A DNA stretch of 64,000 bases from Roseateles asaccharophilus (GTDB lineage: Bacteria > Pseudomonadota > Gammaproteobacteria > Burkholderiales > Burkholderiaceae_C), in assembly GCF_004362405.1 (NCBI RefSeq), contig NZ_SNXE01000003.1:248001-312000 (forward strand), written 5' to 3'. Of the stretch, positions 8,135 to 17,013 are shown piece by piece. The number at the start of each line of letters is the position of its first letter. Positions within the stretch are counted from its first letter, which is position 1. The notes below the pieces were generated by a model. It saw nothing but the letters and a program-made list of their open reading frames with translations, did not search any database and had not been told where the DNA came from. The position numbers and the translations under genes are program-made.

Positions 8135-9718
8135 ATGACCCAACTCACCGCCCTGATCTCCGTGTCCGACAAGACCGGCATCGTCGAGTTCGCCCGCGAG
8201 CTCCATGCGCTGAACGTGCGCCTGCTCTCCACCGGCGGCACGGCCAAGCTGCTGGCCGATGCCGGCCTGCCCGTGACCGAGGTGGCCGACCACACCGGCT
8301 TCCCCGAGATGCTGGACGGTCGCGTCAAGACCCTGCACCCCATGATCCACGGCGGCCTGCTGGCCCGCCGCGATCTGCCCGAGCACATGGCCGCCGCCGG
8401 CCAGCATGGGATCACGATGATCGACATCCTGGCGGTCAACCTCTATCCCTTCGAGGCCACCGTGGCCAAGCCCGGCTGCACCCTGGAAGACGCGATCGAG
8501 AACATCGACATCGGCGGCCCGGCCATGGTGCGCAGCGCGGCCAAGAACTGGAAGGACGTGACCGTGCTGACCGAAGCCGGCCAGTACGCCCAGGTGCTCG
8601 CCGAGCTGAAGAGCGCGGGCAAGACCAGCGACAAGACCCGCTTTGCCTGCAGCGTGGCTGCCTTCAACCGCATCGCGCAGTACGACGCGGCCATCAGCAA
8701 CTACCTAAGCGCCCGCCAGGACGATGGCTCGCTGTCGGCCTACCCCGGCCAGCTCAACAGCAGCTTCATCAAGGTGCAGGACCTGCGCTATGGCGAGAAC
8801 AGCCACCAGAGCGCCGCGCTCTACCGTGACCTGCACCCCGCGCCCGGCTCCCTGGTCACGGGCAAGCAGCTGCAGGGCAAGGAACTCAGCTACAACAATA
8901 TCGCCGACGCCGACGCCGCCTGGGAATGCGTCAAGAGCTTCGAGGCCCCGGCCTGCGTGATCATCAAGCACGCCAACCCCTGCGGCGTGGCCATCGGCCT
9001 GAACGCCGCCGAGGCCTATGCCAAGGCCTTCAAGACCGACCCCACCAGCGCCTTCGGCGGCATCATCGCCTTCAACCGTGAGGTGGACGCCGCGGCCGCC
9101 GAGCAGGTGGCCAAGCAGTTTGTCGAGGTGCTGATGGCCCCCAGCTTCAGCGCCGAGGCGCTGGAGATCTTCAAGAGCAAGGTCAATGTGCGCCTGCTGC
9201 AGATCGATCTGCCCAAGGCCGGTGGCAACACGCCCTGGGAGCAGGGACGCAATGCCCAGGACATCAAGCGCGTGGGCTCGGGCATCCTGGTGCAAACGGC
9301 GGACAACCACTTCCTGAAGCCGCAGGACCTCAAGATCGTCACCAAGCTGCAGCCCACGGCCCAGCAGATCGAGGACCTGATGTTCGCCTGGACCGTGGCC
9401 CAGTACGTCAAGAGCAATGCCATCGTCTTCTGCGGCGGCGGCATGACCCTGGGCGTGGGTGCCGGCCAGATGAGCCGCGTGGACTCCACCAAGATCGCTG
9501 CGATCAAGGCCGCCAACGCCGGTCTCTCGCTGACGGGCTCGGCCGTGGCCAGCGATGCCTTCTTCCCCTTCCGCGACGGCCTGGATGTGCTGGCCGACGC
9601 CGGCGCCAGCTGCGTGATCCAGCCGGGCGGCTCCATGCGTGACGCCGAGGTGATCGCCGCTGCCGACGAGCGCGGCATCGCCATGGTCTTCACCGGCGTG
9701 CGCCACTTCCGTCACTGA
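8135..9718 (+). CDS. purH: Bifunctional AICAR transformylase / IMP cyclohydrolase
   Basis: This 527-residue cytoplasmic enzyme carries out the last two steps of de novo purine synthesis: formylation of AICAR by 10-formyl-THF, then ring closure to IMP. The N-terminal MGS-like cyclohydrolase domain has [25 protein letters not shown] and [12 protein letters not shown]. The C-terminal transformylase domain has [36 protein letters not shown] and [25 protein letters not shown]. Length is standard. It begins 41 bases after fis. Its stop codon is the first base triplet of a 48-bp repeat unit (see 9716-9763). Confidence 0.97.
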   Translation: MTQLTALISVSDKTGIVEFARELHALNVRLLSTGGTAKLLADAGLPVTEVADHTGFPEMLDGRVKTLHPMIHGGLLARRDLPEHMAAAGQHGITMIDILAVNLYPFEATVAKPGCTLEDAIENIDIGGPAMVRSAAKNWKDVTVLTEAGQYAQVLAELKSAGKTSDKTRFACSVAAFNRIAQYDAAISNYLSARQDDGSLSAYPGQLNSSFIKVQDLRYGENSHQSAALYRDLHPAPGSLVTGKQLQGKELSYNNIADADAAWECVKSFEAPACVIIKHANPCGVAIGLNAAEAYAKAFKTDPTSAFGGIIAFNREVDAAAAEQVAKQFVEVLMAPSFSAEALEIFKSKVNVRLLQIDLPKAGGNTPWEQGRNAQDIKRVGSGILVQTADNHFLKPQDLKIVTKLQPTAQQIEDLMFAWTVAQYVKSNAIVFCGGGMTLGVGAGQMSRVDSTKIAAIKAANAGLSLTGSAVASDAFFPFRDGLDVLADAGASCVIQPGGSMRDAEVIAAADERGIAMVFTGVRHFRH

Positions 9719-9763
9719 GGCGGGACCGAAGACAGTGCCTGCGCACTGTCTGACGCCCGCCGA
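9716..9763 (+). repeat. 48-bp direct repeat, copy 1, containing an 8-bp-stem hairpin
   Basis: The unit begins with the purH stop codon (tgaggcgggaccgaag) and contains the dyad gacagtgc-ctgc-gcactgtc at 9731-9750. It ends tgacgcccgccga. It matches 9938-9985 at 47 of 48 positions by hand alignment. The hairpin has no U-run, but its position directly after purH suggests a transcript-end or mRNA-stabilising role. Confidence 0.75.
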
Positions 9764-9765
9764 AG

Positions 9766-9832
9766 GCCTTGACCCGTCTCGCGGGGCAAGGCTGAGATAG
9801 GACCGAGCCGCCAGGGCCGGGACGGCCCTGGC
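9766..9832. repeat. Two further strong hairpins in the purH spacer
   Basis: Hairpin A (9766-9792) pairs GCCTTG with CAAGGC and CCCG with CGGG across one mismatch. Hairpin B (9810-9832) pairs GCCAGGGCC with GGCCCTGGC around GGGAC. A small dyad CGTCCT-C-AGGACG follows at 9850-9862. None carries a clear U-run. Confidence 0.6.
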
Positions 9833-9937
9833 CCTCACCAGGCAGGAACCGTCCTCAGGACGCTCCCTGTCCGGGTTCGGCCCCTGCGGGCTCGGCGACG
9901 CCCAGCGAAGGACGCGGGCTGTCCTGCAGTCCGCGGC

Positions 9938-9985
9938 TGAGGCGGGACCGAAGACAGTGCCTGCGCACTGTCTGACGCCTGCCGA
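9938..9985 (+). repeat. 48-bp direct repeat, copy 2
   Basis: It differs from copy 1 by a single C/T change near the end (gacgcctgccga). The following bases gatggcaccgagccgcc also resemble a segment after copy 1 (gataggaccgagccgcc, from 9795), which there is displaced by the hairpin A sequence. The similarity therefore extends beyond 48 bp with an insertion. The repeat ends 64 bases before the next gene. Confidence 0.75.
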
Positions 9986-10049
9986 GATGGCACCGAGCCG
10001 CCCGGGTCGCTAAGATCCTCGAAAACCAAAGGTTCAGGGGGAACCACGC

Positions 10050-10808
10050 ATGGATCGCCGCCGCTTTCTCGCGGCCGCCTGCATGGCCGGCGGCAGCTCG
10101 GCCGTCCAGGGTGGCAATCAGGCCGCGCTGGAAGTGCTAAGCCATTACGACTACCCCCCCTTCCTGACCGGCCCGGGCACCGGCCTGAGCTACGAGTTGC
10201 TGGACTGGCTGCACAGCGAATTGCAGCTGAGCGCTGAACTCCTGCTGCTGCCTCGCCGGCGCCTGGACATGCGGCTGACCGAGTCGGGCTGGCAGGGCTT
10301 TGTGCCCTGGGTCAACCCGATCTGGTTCGGCGATACGCAGCGGCGGCGCTTCGGCTGGTCGGAAGCGCTGATGAACGACGAGGATCTGGTCCTTCACCGA
10401 CCGGGCTTGAACCTCGACTACCGCGGTCCCGAAAGCCTGCGCGGGCTCTTGGTGGGTGGGGTCACGGGTCATGTCTATGCCGATATCGAGCCCGACGTTC
10501 AGGCCGGGCGCACACGCCGTGAAGACGCCATCAGCACCGAGCTCTCCCTGCGTAAGCTGATGCTGGGGCGGGTCGATGTGGTTTTCCTCTCGCGCAGCGG
10601 CCTGCCCTGGTGGGCTCAACAACTGCCCGATCTGCTCAGGTCGGTGCAGGTCGCAGCCACACCACGCCAGCGTTTCCAGCGCTTTCTGCTGCTGAGCCCG
10701 CACATGCCCGCCCGCAGCCGTGAGCTCCTGCTGGAAGGCGTGGCCCAGATGCACCAGAGTTCGCGCTGGCGCCAGATCCTGGCGCGCTACGGGCTGTCGC
10801 CCTTGTGA
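10050..10808 (+). CDS. Orphan periplasmic solute-binding protein (family 3-like)
   Basis: This 252-residue protein has an N-terminal MDRRRFLAAACMAGG export signal with an RRRF motif, possibly Tat or lipoprotein-like, with a cysteine at residue 11. It contains the SBP family 3 pattern of a short strand plus YDYPPF near the mature N-terminus, then GLSYELLDWLHSEL. A weak gggg/aac ribosome site lies just upstream of the ATG. Such proteins bind amino acids or similar small molecules. No permease or ATPase gene is adjacent, so it may work with a distant transporter or in sensing. The next gene is 96 bases away on the same strand. Assignment is from fold pattern; the ligand is unknown. Confidence 0.65.
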   Translation: MDRRRFLAAACMAGGSSAVQGGNQAALEVLSHYDYPPFLTGPGTGLSYELLDWLHSELQLSAELLLLPRRRLDMRLTESGWQGFVPWVNPIWFGDTQRRRFGWSEALMNDEDLVLHRPGLNLDYRGPESLRGLLVGGVTGHVYADIEPDVQAGRTRREDAISTELSLRKLMLGRVDVVFLSRSGLPWWAQQLPDLLRSVQVAATPRQRFQRFLLLSPHMPARSRELLLEGVAQMHQSSRWRQILARYGLSPL

Positions 10809-10904
10809 CAGGCCGCGCCAGCCTAGAGCCGTTCCCCTAGTCCAGGGCCTGCACGCTTGGCGAAGCCTCCTGCACGGGTTAGCCTCAGCCGTACAGGAGT
10901 TGTC

Positions 10905-12317
10905 TTGAACCAAACCCCCGACGAATTGCTGCGGCTGGCTCTGGAGGCGCAGCGCGCCGCCTTCCGCGCCGAGCCCATGCCCAGCCTGGCCACGCGCCGC
11001 GATCGCCTGGCCCGCGTGCTGGCGATGACGCGCCAGTACGCCGAGCCACTGGCCGAGACCATCTCGCGCGATTTCAGCCACCGCTCGCGCCACGAGACCC
11101 TGCTGGCCGACGTGGCAACCGTGGAGATGGCGGCCAAGCATGCCTCGGCGCATCTGGGTCGCTGGATGCGCGAGCGCCGCATGCCCACCGCCCTGCACTA
11201 CCTGCCGGCCAGCAACCGCCTGATCCCGCAGCCGCTGGGCGTGGTGGGCGTGATCGCCCCCTGGAACTACCCCTACCAGCTGGCCATGAGCCCGGCCATT
11301 GCCGCACTGGCGGCCGGCAACCGCGTGATGATCAAGCCCTCGGAGCTGACGCCCGAGACCTCGGCGCTGATGGCGCGCATGGTGGGCGAGTTCTTCGCCC
11401 CCGAGGAGATGCAGGTCATCACCGGCGATGCCTCGGTGGGCCGCGCCTTCGCGGCCCTGCCCTTCGACCACCTGTTCTTCACCGGCTCCACCGCGGTGGG
11501 CAAGCTGGTGGCGCAGGCCGCGGCGCAACACCTGACCCCAGTGACGCTGGAGCTGGGCGGCAAGTCGCCCGCCCTGGTAGATGCCAGCGCCGATATCGCG
11601 CAGCTGGCCGAGCGCCTGGCCTTCGGCAAGCTGCTCAATGCCGGCCAGACCTGCATCGCGCCCGACTACGTCCTGGCGCCGCGTGCCCTGGTGCAGCCGC
11701 TGGCCGATGCGCTGATCGCCGCGGTGCGCCGTCTCTACCCCAGCATCGCCGGCAACGCCGACTACAGCGCCATCGCCACGCCACGCCATCTGGCGCGCCT
11801 GCAGGGCCTGCTGGACGATGCCCGCGCCAAGGGCGCCCGCCTACTGCCCACGCATGAGGGCAGCGGCGAAGGCCGCCAGCTGGTGCCGCATCTGCTGCTG
11901 GACGTCCACGAGGGCATGGCGGTGATGCAGGAAGAGATCTTCGGCCCGCTGCTGCCCATCCTGCCCTACGACAGCGAGCAGCAGGCGCTGGACTACATCA
12001 AGGACCATGAGCGCCCGCTGGCGCTGTACTGGTTCGGTCGCGACCGTGGCGCGCGCGAGCGCGTGCTGGCACAGACCCACGCCGGCGGCGTGACGCTGAA
12101 CGACTGCATCTGGCACATCGGCCAGGAGGACCAGCCCTTCGGCGGCGTCGGCGCCAGCGGCCAGGGCGCGTATCACGGCATCTGGGGCTTCAACACCTTC
12201 AGCAAGATGAAGCCGGTGTTCAGCCAGCCGCGCTGGTTTGCCGGCACCCAGCTGTTCTACCCGCCCTATGGCGCCACCTTCGAGCGCCTGCTGGCACTGC
12301 TGAAGAAGATCGCCTGA
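10905..12317 (+). CDS. Coniferyl-aldehyde-dehydrogenase-like NAD(P)+ aldehyde dehydrogenase
   Basis: The TTG at 10905 is chosen because aggag lies 5 bases upstream (10895-10899); the frame is open to an ATG at 10857, which has no ribosome site. The 470-residue cytoplasmic enzyme oxidises aldehydes to acids. Hallmarks are GVVGVIAPWNYPYQLAMSPA, the FTGSTAVGK nucleotide loop, general base ELGGKSPALV and catalytic cysteine GQTCIAPDYVL. The closest remembered group is coniferyl aldehyde dehydrogenase (CalB-type), but substrate is not fixed by sequence. The stop overlaps the next gene by one base (TGATG), the start of a three-gene operon with a Tat-signal protein and a GMC oxidoreductase. Together these could convert an alcohol to an aldehyde and then an acid. 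Confidence 0.85.
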   Translation: MNQTPDELLRLALEAQRAAFRAEPMPSLATRRDRLARVLAMTRQYAEPLAETISRDFSHRSRHETLLADVATVEMAAKHASAHLGRWMRERRMPTALHYLPASNRLIPQPLGVVGVIAPWNYPYQLAMSPAIAALAAGNRVMIKPSELTPETSALMARMVGEFFAPEEMQVITGDASVGRAFAALPFDHLFFTGSTAVGKLVAQAAAQHLTPVTLELGGKSPALVDASADIAQLAERLAFGKLLNAGQTCIAPDYVLAPRALVQPLADALIAAVRRLYPSIAGNADYSAIATPRHLARLQGLLDDARAKGARLLPTHEGSGEGRQLVPHLLLDVHEGMAVMQEEIFGPLLPILPYDSEQQALDYIKDHERPLALYWFGRDRGARERVLAQTHAGGVTLNDCIWHIGQEDQPFGGVGASGQGAYHGIWGFNTFSKMKPVFSQPRWFAGTQLFYPPYGATFERLLALLKKIA

Positions 12318-12868
12318 TGCGCATGAACAGCCAGAGCCCCATGAGCAGCCCCGACCCCAAGCGCCGCCGGCTGCTCAAGCTCGGTCTGGGCGCGGCCGCC
12401 CTGCTGGCGGTGGCGGGCGGCGGCGTCGCCCTGCTCAAGCCGGGGCTGCTGGAGTCCAACACCCGCCTGGCGCCCGCGGCCCGCGGCCTGATGCGCGGCG
12501 TGGCCCTGGCCGTGCTGGACGGCCTGTGGCCCGCCCCCGGCCCGGCCCGCGAGGCCAGCATGGAACGCCAGCTGGCGGCCCTGGATGCCAGCATCGCCGC
12601 CCTGCCCGCGGCCACGCGCGCCGAGCTGGCCCAGCTGCTGTCCCTGCTCTGCAGCGCCCCGGGCCGGCTGGCCATGACGGGGCTGAAGCAGGACTGGCCG
12701 CAGGCCTCAGTGGCCGAGATCGGTGCAGCACTGGAAGGGCTGCGTCACTCGCGCCTGGCGCTGCGCCAGCAGGTCTATTTCGCGCTGCGCGATCTGAACG
12801 CCGCCGTGTTCTTCACCCAGCCCGAGCACTGGGCGCTGATGGGCTACCCCGGCCCGCGAGACATCTGA
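12317..12868 (+). CDS. Tat-signal small protein, gluconate-2-dehydrogenase subunit-3-like partner of the GMC oxidoreductase
   Basis: This 183-residue protein has a twin-arginine signal, KRRRLLKLGLGAAALLAVAGG, at about residues 15-35. A helical domain with R-LAPAARGLMRGVALAVLDGLWP and YFALRDLNAAVFF-QPEHWALMGYPGP follows. Proteins of this type are exported folded and accompany GMC-type dehydrogenases as small subunits. It lies between the aldehyde dehydrogenase and the GMC gene, with one-base overlaps on both sides (TGATG), so coupled translation is expected. Three in-frame ATGs exist at 12317, 12323 and 12341; the first gives the overlap. Its exact function is inferred from context. Confidence 0.7.
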   Translation: MRMNSQSPMSSPDPKRRRLLKLGLGAAALLAVAGGGVALLKPGLLESNTRLAPAARGLMRGVALAVLDGLWPAPGPAREASMERQLAALDASIAALPAATRAELAQLLSLLCSAPGRLAMTGLKQDWPQASVAEIGAALEGLRHSRLALRQQVYFALRDLNAAVFFTQPEHWALMGYPGPRDI

Positions 12869-14481
12869 TGAGCAGCACCATCAAGGATCCGATTCTGGAG
12901 GGCCTGGCACGCGGCTGGAAGGTGCTGGGCGCCGAGCACGGCCCCATCCCCCAGGCGCTGGAATGCGATGTGCTCATCGTGGGCAGCGGCGCGGGGGCCG
13001 GCATCACGGCCGAGCTGCTGGCCAAGGCCGGCCTGCGCCTGATCATCGTCGAGGAGGGGCCGCTGCGCTCCTCCAGCCAGTTCCGCCAGCGCGAGGCCGA
13101 GGCCTACCCCGCGCTCTACCAGGAGAGTGCGGCGCGCAAGACGGCCGACAAGACCATCAACATCCTGCAGGGCCGCTGCGTGGGCGGCTCCACCACCGTG
13201 AACTGGACCAGCAGCTTCCGCACCCCGGCGGACACCCTGGCCTGGTGGCAGCAGGAGTTCGGCCTGCGCGAGCTGGGCGAGGCCCAGATGGCCCCCTGGT
13301 TCGAGCAGGTGGAACGCCGCCTGCACATCGGCGAATGGGGCGGCGAACCCAATGGCAACAACCAGGTCTTGCGCCGCGGTGCCCAGAAGCTGGGCATTGC
13401 CGTGCCCACCATGCGCCGCAATGTGCATGGCTGCTGGAATCTGGGCTCCTGCGGCATGGGCTGCCCGACCAATGCCAAGCAGTCCATGCTGGTCACCACC
13501 ATCCCGGCCGCGCTGGATCTGGGCGCCACCTTGCTGGTGCAAAGCCGCGCACTCGCGCTGGAATGGGACAGCACGGAGATCCAGCGCCTGGTCTGCCAGC
13601 CCGTGGCACTGAATGGCGACGCGCAGGGCCCGCGCTTCAGCATCCGGGCGCGCCACTACATCATCGCGGGCGGCGCCATCAACACGCCGGCTCTGCTGAT
13701 GCGCTCACAGCTGCCCGACCCGCATGAGCGCCTGGGGCAGCGCAGCTTTCTGCACCCCACCGTGATCTCGGCCGCGCAGTTCGATGAGCGCATCGAGGGC
13801 TGGGCCGGGGCACCGCAAAGCGTCTACTCCGACCACTATCTGCAGCAAGGCCCGCTCGGCGGCCCCATGGGCTACAAGCTGGAGGTCGGGCCCACCCATC
13901 CGGTGCTGCTGGCCTCCACCATGGCCGGCCATGGTCAGGCCCTGAGCGAGGTGCTCAAGGCCTTCCCGCAGTCCCAGGCCATGCTGGCCCTGCTGCGCGA
14001 CGGCTTCCATGCCCAGTCGCCGGGCGGGCGGGTGCGACTGCAGTCGGACGGCAGCCCGGTGCTGGACTACCCGCTCAACGCCTATGTGCTGGAGGGCGCG
14101 CGCCGCGCCCTGCTCTCCATGGCCGAGCTGCAGTTTGCCGCCGGCGCCCGCAGCGTGACGCCCGTGCATGAAAGCGCCGGCCCCTACGAGAGCTGGGCCC
14201 AGGCCCGCGCCGCCATCCAGGCCCTGCCCATGCAGCCCTATCTGACCCGGGTGGTCAGTGCCCATGTGATGGGCGGCTGCGCCATGTCCGCCGAGCCCGA
14301 GCGTGGCGTGGTGCGGCCGGACGGCCGCCACTGGCAGATCAGCAACCTCTCGGTGCATGACGGCTCGCTCTTCCCCACCAGCATAGGCGCCAACCCCCAG
14401 CTCTCCGTCTATGCGCAGGCGGCCCGGCTGAGCACGGGGCTGGCCAAGGTCCTGGCAGGCAAGTCGGTGTCACTGACCTGA
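12868..14481 (+). CDS. GMC family FAD-dependent oxidoreductase
   Basis: This 537-residue protein begins at the ATG overlapping the previous stop. An FAD Rossmann motif DVLIVGSGAGAGITAELL lies at about residue 34. It has GRCVGGSTTVNW, a cysteine-containing SCGMGCPTNAKQS segment, and the C-terminal GMC pattern HVMGGCAMS with SVHDGSLFPTSIGANP. Family members oxidise alcohols, sugars or sterols. No signal peptide is present. If exported it would piggyback on the Tat-signal partner encoded just upstream, which is an inference. The 3' end overlaps the convergent hydrolase gene by 73 bases. The substrate is unknown; a long-chain or aromatic alcohol is possible given the adjacent aldehyde dehydrogenase. 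Confidence 0.88.
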   Translation: MSSTIKDPILEGLARGWKVLGAEHGPIPQALECDVLIVGSGAGAGITAELLAKAGLRLIIVEEGPLRSSSQFRQREAEAYPALYQESAARKTADKTINILQGRCVGGSTTVNWTSSFRTPADTLAWWQQEFGLRELGEAQMAPWFEQVERRLHIGEWGGEPNGNNQVLRRGAQKLGIAVPTMRRNVHGCWNLGSCGMGCPTNAKQSMLVTTIPAALDLGATLLVQSRALALEWDSTEIQRLVCQPVALNGDAQGPRFSIRARHYIIAGGAINTPALLMRSQLPDPHERLGQRSFLHPTVISAAQFDERIEGWAGAPQSVYSDHYLQQGPLGGPMGYKLEVGPTHPVLLASTMAGHGQALSEVLKAFPQSQAMLALLRDGFHAQSPGGRVRLQSDGSPVLDYPLNAYVLEGARRALLSMAELQFAAGARSVTPVHESAGPYESWAQARAAIQALPMQPYLTRVVSAHVMGGCAMSAEPERGVVRPDGRHWQISNLSVHDGSLFPTSIGANPQLSVYAQAARLSTGLAKVLAGKSVSLT

Positions 14482-15029
14482 GCGGGCGCAGCCCCCAGGT
14501 CTCCCTGGCGCTGCAAGGCCTGGCTCACCCAATGCTCCGCCCAGGCCCAGCGCCCGTGGCCGGAGGCGATATTGATATGGCCGGCGTCGCCCAGCTGCAC
14601 CACGGCACTGCCCCAGCGCCCCGCCCAACGCTGGCCCACGCTCAGCCGCATCCAGGGATCGCTGCTGCTGAGCACCAGGGTGTGCGGCAGCGCGAGCCGC
14701 TGCTGCGGCAGCAGCTCGGCCAGGCCGAACTTGTCGGGGTCGGCCGGTGCCACCAGCAGGGCGGCGACCACGGGCGAGGCGGCATCCAGGCGCAGATGGC
14801 GCAAGAGCGCCAGCACGCCAAAGCTGTGCGCCACCGCCACGCAGGGCCCGCTGCCGCGCGCGAGCACCGAACCCACCCGGGCGGCCCAGCGGTCCAGGTC
14901 CGGCGTGACCCAGTCGTGCTGAACCACTCGCTGCGCCTGCGGAAAGCGCAGCTGCAGCTCGCTCTGCCAGTGACCCGACGGGCTGTCATTGAGCCCCGGC
15001 ACGACGATCAGGCGCGGCGCGGCACTCAT
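14409..15029 (-). CDS. RBBP9/YdeN-type small alpha/beta serine hydrolase
   Basis: The ATG at 15029 overlaps the ssuF stop by 4 bases and gives the family N-terminus MSAAPRLIVVPGLNDSPSGHWQ. The 206-residue protein has the nucleophile elbow VAHSFGVLALL, an acid region SSSDPWM and a histidine in GDAGHINIASGHG, together a complete Ser-Asp-His triad for this family. The C-terminal 30 residues (QGDLGAAPAQVSD...) extend beyond the usual length and overlap the GMC gene on the opposite strand by 73 bases. Placement at the end of the ssu operon suggests cotranscription. Substrate is unknown. Confidence 0.8.
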   Translation of the reverse strand: MSAAPRLIVVPGLNDSPSGHWQSELQLRFPQAQRVVQHDWVTPDLDRWAARVGSVLARGSGPCVAVAHSFGVLALLRHLRLDAASPVVAALLVAPADPDKFGLAELLPQQRLALPHTLVLSSSDPWMRLSVGQRWAGRWGSAVVQLGDAGHINIASGHGRWAWAEHWVSQALQRQGDLGAAPAQVSDTDLPARTLASPVLSRAACA

Positions 15030-15244
15030 AAGGTGGCGATGGAAACTTCGGTGGACTTGACCAGGGCCACCACCGCCTTGCCCGGCACCAGGCCCAGCTC
15101 CTTGACCGAGCGTGTGGTGATGACCGAGGTGACCAGCAGGCCCTCGGGGGTCTGCACATCGACCTCGCTGACCACCGGGCCTTCGATGATCTCCTTGATC
15201 GTGCCGCGGAACTGGTTGCGCACATTGATGGCGGTGATGCTCAT
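15026..15244 (-). CDS. ssuF: SsuF, molybdopterin-binding (TOBE/Mop) protein of the sulfonate operon
   Basis: This 72-residue cytoplasmic protein begins MSITAINVRNQFRGTIKEI and ends in a single Mop/TOBE domain (GPVVSEVDVQT, VTSVITTRSVKELGL, VALVKSTEVSIA). That domain binds molybdate or tungstate oxyanions or molybdopterin. Its position as last ssu gene matches the ssuEADCBF operon described in Pseudomonas putida, where SsuF is a molybdopterin-binding-like protein needed for sulfonate use. It starts 47 bases downstream of the ssuB stop with aaggag ahead of its ATG. It overlaps the following hydrolase by 4 bases. Confidence 0.88.
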   Translation of the reverse strand: MSITAINVRNQFRGTIKEIIEGPVVSEVDVQTPEGLLVTSVITTRSVKELGLVPGKAVVALVKSTEVSIATL

Positions 15245-15291
15245 GGAACGGAACTCCTTGTGGGTTGAGGAAACTGTGAGGCCGGGCCGGC

Positions 15292-16188
15292 TCAGACGGC
15301 GAAGCGCAGCGCGCCCAGGCGCAGCGGCTCCTGGGGCCAGCGGCTGTCCGGCGCCTCGCCGTCCGCGGGCTGGGGCTGGCGCAGGACACGCTGCAGGATG
15401 CGGGCCTCGATGGCCGCGGCCCTGGTGTCGGCGCGTTGGCGCGGTCGCGGCAGCGGCACCGGCTCATCCAGGGCGATGCGGCCGTCCTCGATCAGCACCA
15501 CGCGATCGGCCAGGGCCACGGCCTCGGCCACGTCATGGGTGACCAGGACCGCGGTAAAGCCCTGCTCGCGCCAGAGCGACTCGATCAGGGCGTGCATCTC
15601 GATGCGGGTGAGCGCATCCAGGGCGCCCAAGGGCTCGTCCAGCAGCAGCAGGCGCGGGCGATGCACCAGCGCGCGGGCCAGGGCCACGCGCTGCCGCTGG
15701 CCGCCGGAGAGCACGGCCGGCCAGTCCTGGGCACGGTCGGCCAAGCCCACTTGGGCCAGGGCAGCGCGGGCGCGCTCAGCTGCCCCCTCTGCGTCCAGCC
15801 CCAGGGCGATGTTGTCGAGCACGCGCTTCCAGGGCAGCAGGCGCGAGTCCTGGAACATGATGCGAACGTCCTCGCGCCGCGCCCCGGTCTGCGCCTGCCC
15901 ATCCAGCGCCAGCGTGCCGGCGCTGCCCTGCTCCAGGCCGGCCAGCAGGCGCAGCAGGGTGCTCTTGCCGCAACCGCTGCGGCCCACGATGGCCACAAAC
16001 TCGCCCGGCCGAATCTTCAGATCGATGCCCTGCAGCACGGGGCGCTCGCCAAAGGACTTGTCCAGCGACGCGATCTCGATGGCCAGCCCGGCACTGGGTT
16101 GGGGCGCTGGCGCCGCCGGCACTGCCGCGGGCTCGGCCTCGCGGTGCAGGCCGAAGGCCAGCATATCGATGTCCTTCATCATCAGCAT
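15292..16188 (-). CDS. ssuB: Aliphatic sulfonate ABC transporter ATP-binding protein
   Basis: The ATG at 16188 follows aaggag by 8 bases; the frame is open further upstream, but that part overlaps ssuC. The 298-residue ATPase has a long low-complexity N-terminus (alanine/proline-rich to about residue 30). It has Walker [12 protein letters not shown], signature [15 protein letters not shown], Walker [13 protein letters not shown] and switch histidine VTHDV. It energises sulfonate uptake with SsuC and the SsuA binding proteins. Some relatives are taurine or nitrate transporters, but the operon content (ssuD, ssuE, ssuF) settles the role. Confidence 0.93.
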   Translation of the reverse strand: MLMMKDIDMLAFGLHREAEPAAVPAAPAPQPSAGLAIEIASLDKSFGERPVLQGIDLKIRPGEFVAIVGRSGCGKSTLLRLLAGLEQGSAGTLALDGQAQTGARREDVRIMFQDSRLLPWKRVLDNIALGLDAEGAAERARAALAQVGLADRAQDWPAVLSGGQRQRVALARALVHRPRLLLLDEPLGALDALTRIEMHALIESLWREQGFTAVLVTHDVAEAVALADRVVLIEDGRIALDEPVPLPRPRQRADTRAAAIEARILQRVLRQPQPADGEAPDSRWPQEPLRLGALRFAV

Positions 16189-16205
16189 GGTTTGAAACTC
16201 CTTGG

Positions 16206-17003
16206 TCAGACCGTGGCCTGAGCGCGATAGCCCGGGTGCCAGACCAGCCACCAGCGCTCCAGGCCCTTGGCCAGCACATCGGCCAGCTTGCCCAGCATGG
16301 CGTACAGCAGGATGCCCACCAGGACCACATCGGTCTGCAAGAACTCGCGGGCATTCATCGTCAGATAGCCGATGCCGGCCTGGGCCGAGATGGTCTCGGC
16401 CACGATCAGCAAGACCCACATCAGCCCGAGCGAGAAGCGCAGGCCCACCAGGATAGAGGGCAAGGCGCCGGGCAGGATGACCTGGCGGTAGAGCTGCCAG
16501 CCCGACAGGCCATAGCTGCGCGCCATCTCGATCAGGCCCGCGTCCACCGAACGGATGCCATGGAAGGTGTTGAGATAGATCGGAAAGAACACGCCCACCG
16601 CGACCAGGAAAAGCTTGGCGCTTTCGTCGATGCCGAACCACAGGATGACCAGGGGGATCAGGGCCAGAGCCGGGATGTTGCGCAGCATCTGGAAGCTGGT
16701 GTCCAGCAAGGTCTCGGCCAGACGCAGGCTGCCCGTGAGCAGGCCCAGCAGCAGGCCCAGGCCGCCGCCTATGGCCAGGCCCGCCAGGGCTCGTCCGCTG
16801 CTGACCGCCACGTGGTGCCAGAGCTCGCCGGAGCGCGCCAGGTTCCAGAAGGCCTGCAGGACCGCCAGCGGCTCGGGCAGCACGCGGCTGGACAGCCAGC
16901 CCTGCCGCGCGGCCAGTTCCCAGGCCAGGAGCAGGCTCAGCGGCAGCAGCCAGGGCAGCAGGCGCCGCAGCGCGGGTCGCGAGGAAACAGCCAGGGTGCT
17001 CAT
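16206..17003 (-). CDS. ssuC: Aliphatic sulfonate ABC transporter permease
   Basis: This 265-residue inner-membrane protein has about six hydrophobic segments. The permease EAA loop ([29 protein letters not shown]) lies near residue 170-200. The start at 17003 lies 10 bases after the ssuD stop, and the ssuB start is 17 bases after its own stop, so these genes form one transcript. It forms the transmembrane channel for sulfonates delivered by SsuA and is driven by SsuB. Confidence 0.93.
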   Translation of the reverse strand: MSTLAVSSRPALRRLLPWLLPLSLLLAWELAARQGWLSSRVLPEPLAVLQAFWNLARSGELWHHVAVSSGRALAGLAIGGGLGLLLGLLTGSLRLAETLLDTSFQMLRNIPALALIPLVILWFGIDESAKLFLVAVGVFFPIYLNTFHGIRSVDAGLIEMARSYGLSGWQLYRQVILPGALPSILVGLRFSLGLMWVLLIVAETISAQAGIGYLTMNAREFLQTDVVLVGILLYAMLGKLADVLAKGLERWWLVWHPGYRAQATV

Positions 17004-17013
17004 GCGCCGCCCC

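Larger units (their letters stand above)
9719..10049. other. 331-base repeat- and hairpin-rich spacer with no gene
   Basis: The spacer is built almost entirely from the two 48-bp repeats and at least three other dyads. A minus-strand open frame (9835-10047) gives a low-complexity, arginine/proline-rich peptide with no ribosome site and is not called. A taagat (10011-10016) 34 bases before the next ATG may be a -10 box. The pattern resembles an intergenic repeat family, but whether copies occur elsewhere in the genome cannot be seen here. Confidence 0.6.

Noticed and set aside
9835-10047. 70-residue minus-strand frame in the purH spacer
   Set aside because: It reads through the repeats and hairpins, is arginine/proline-rich and lacks a start signal.
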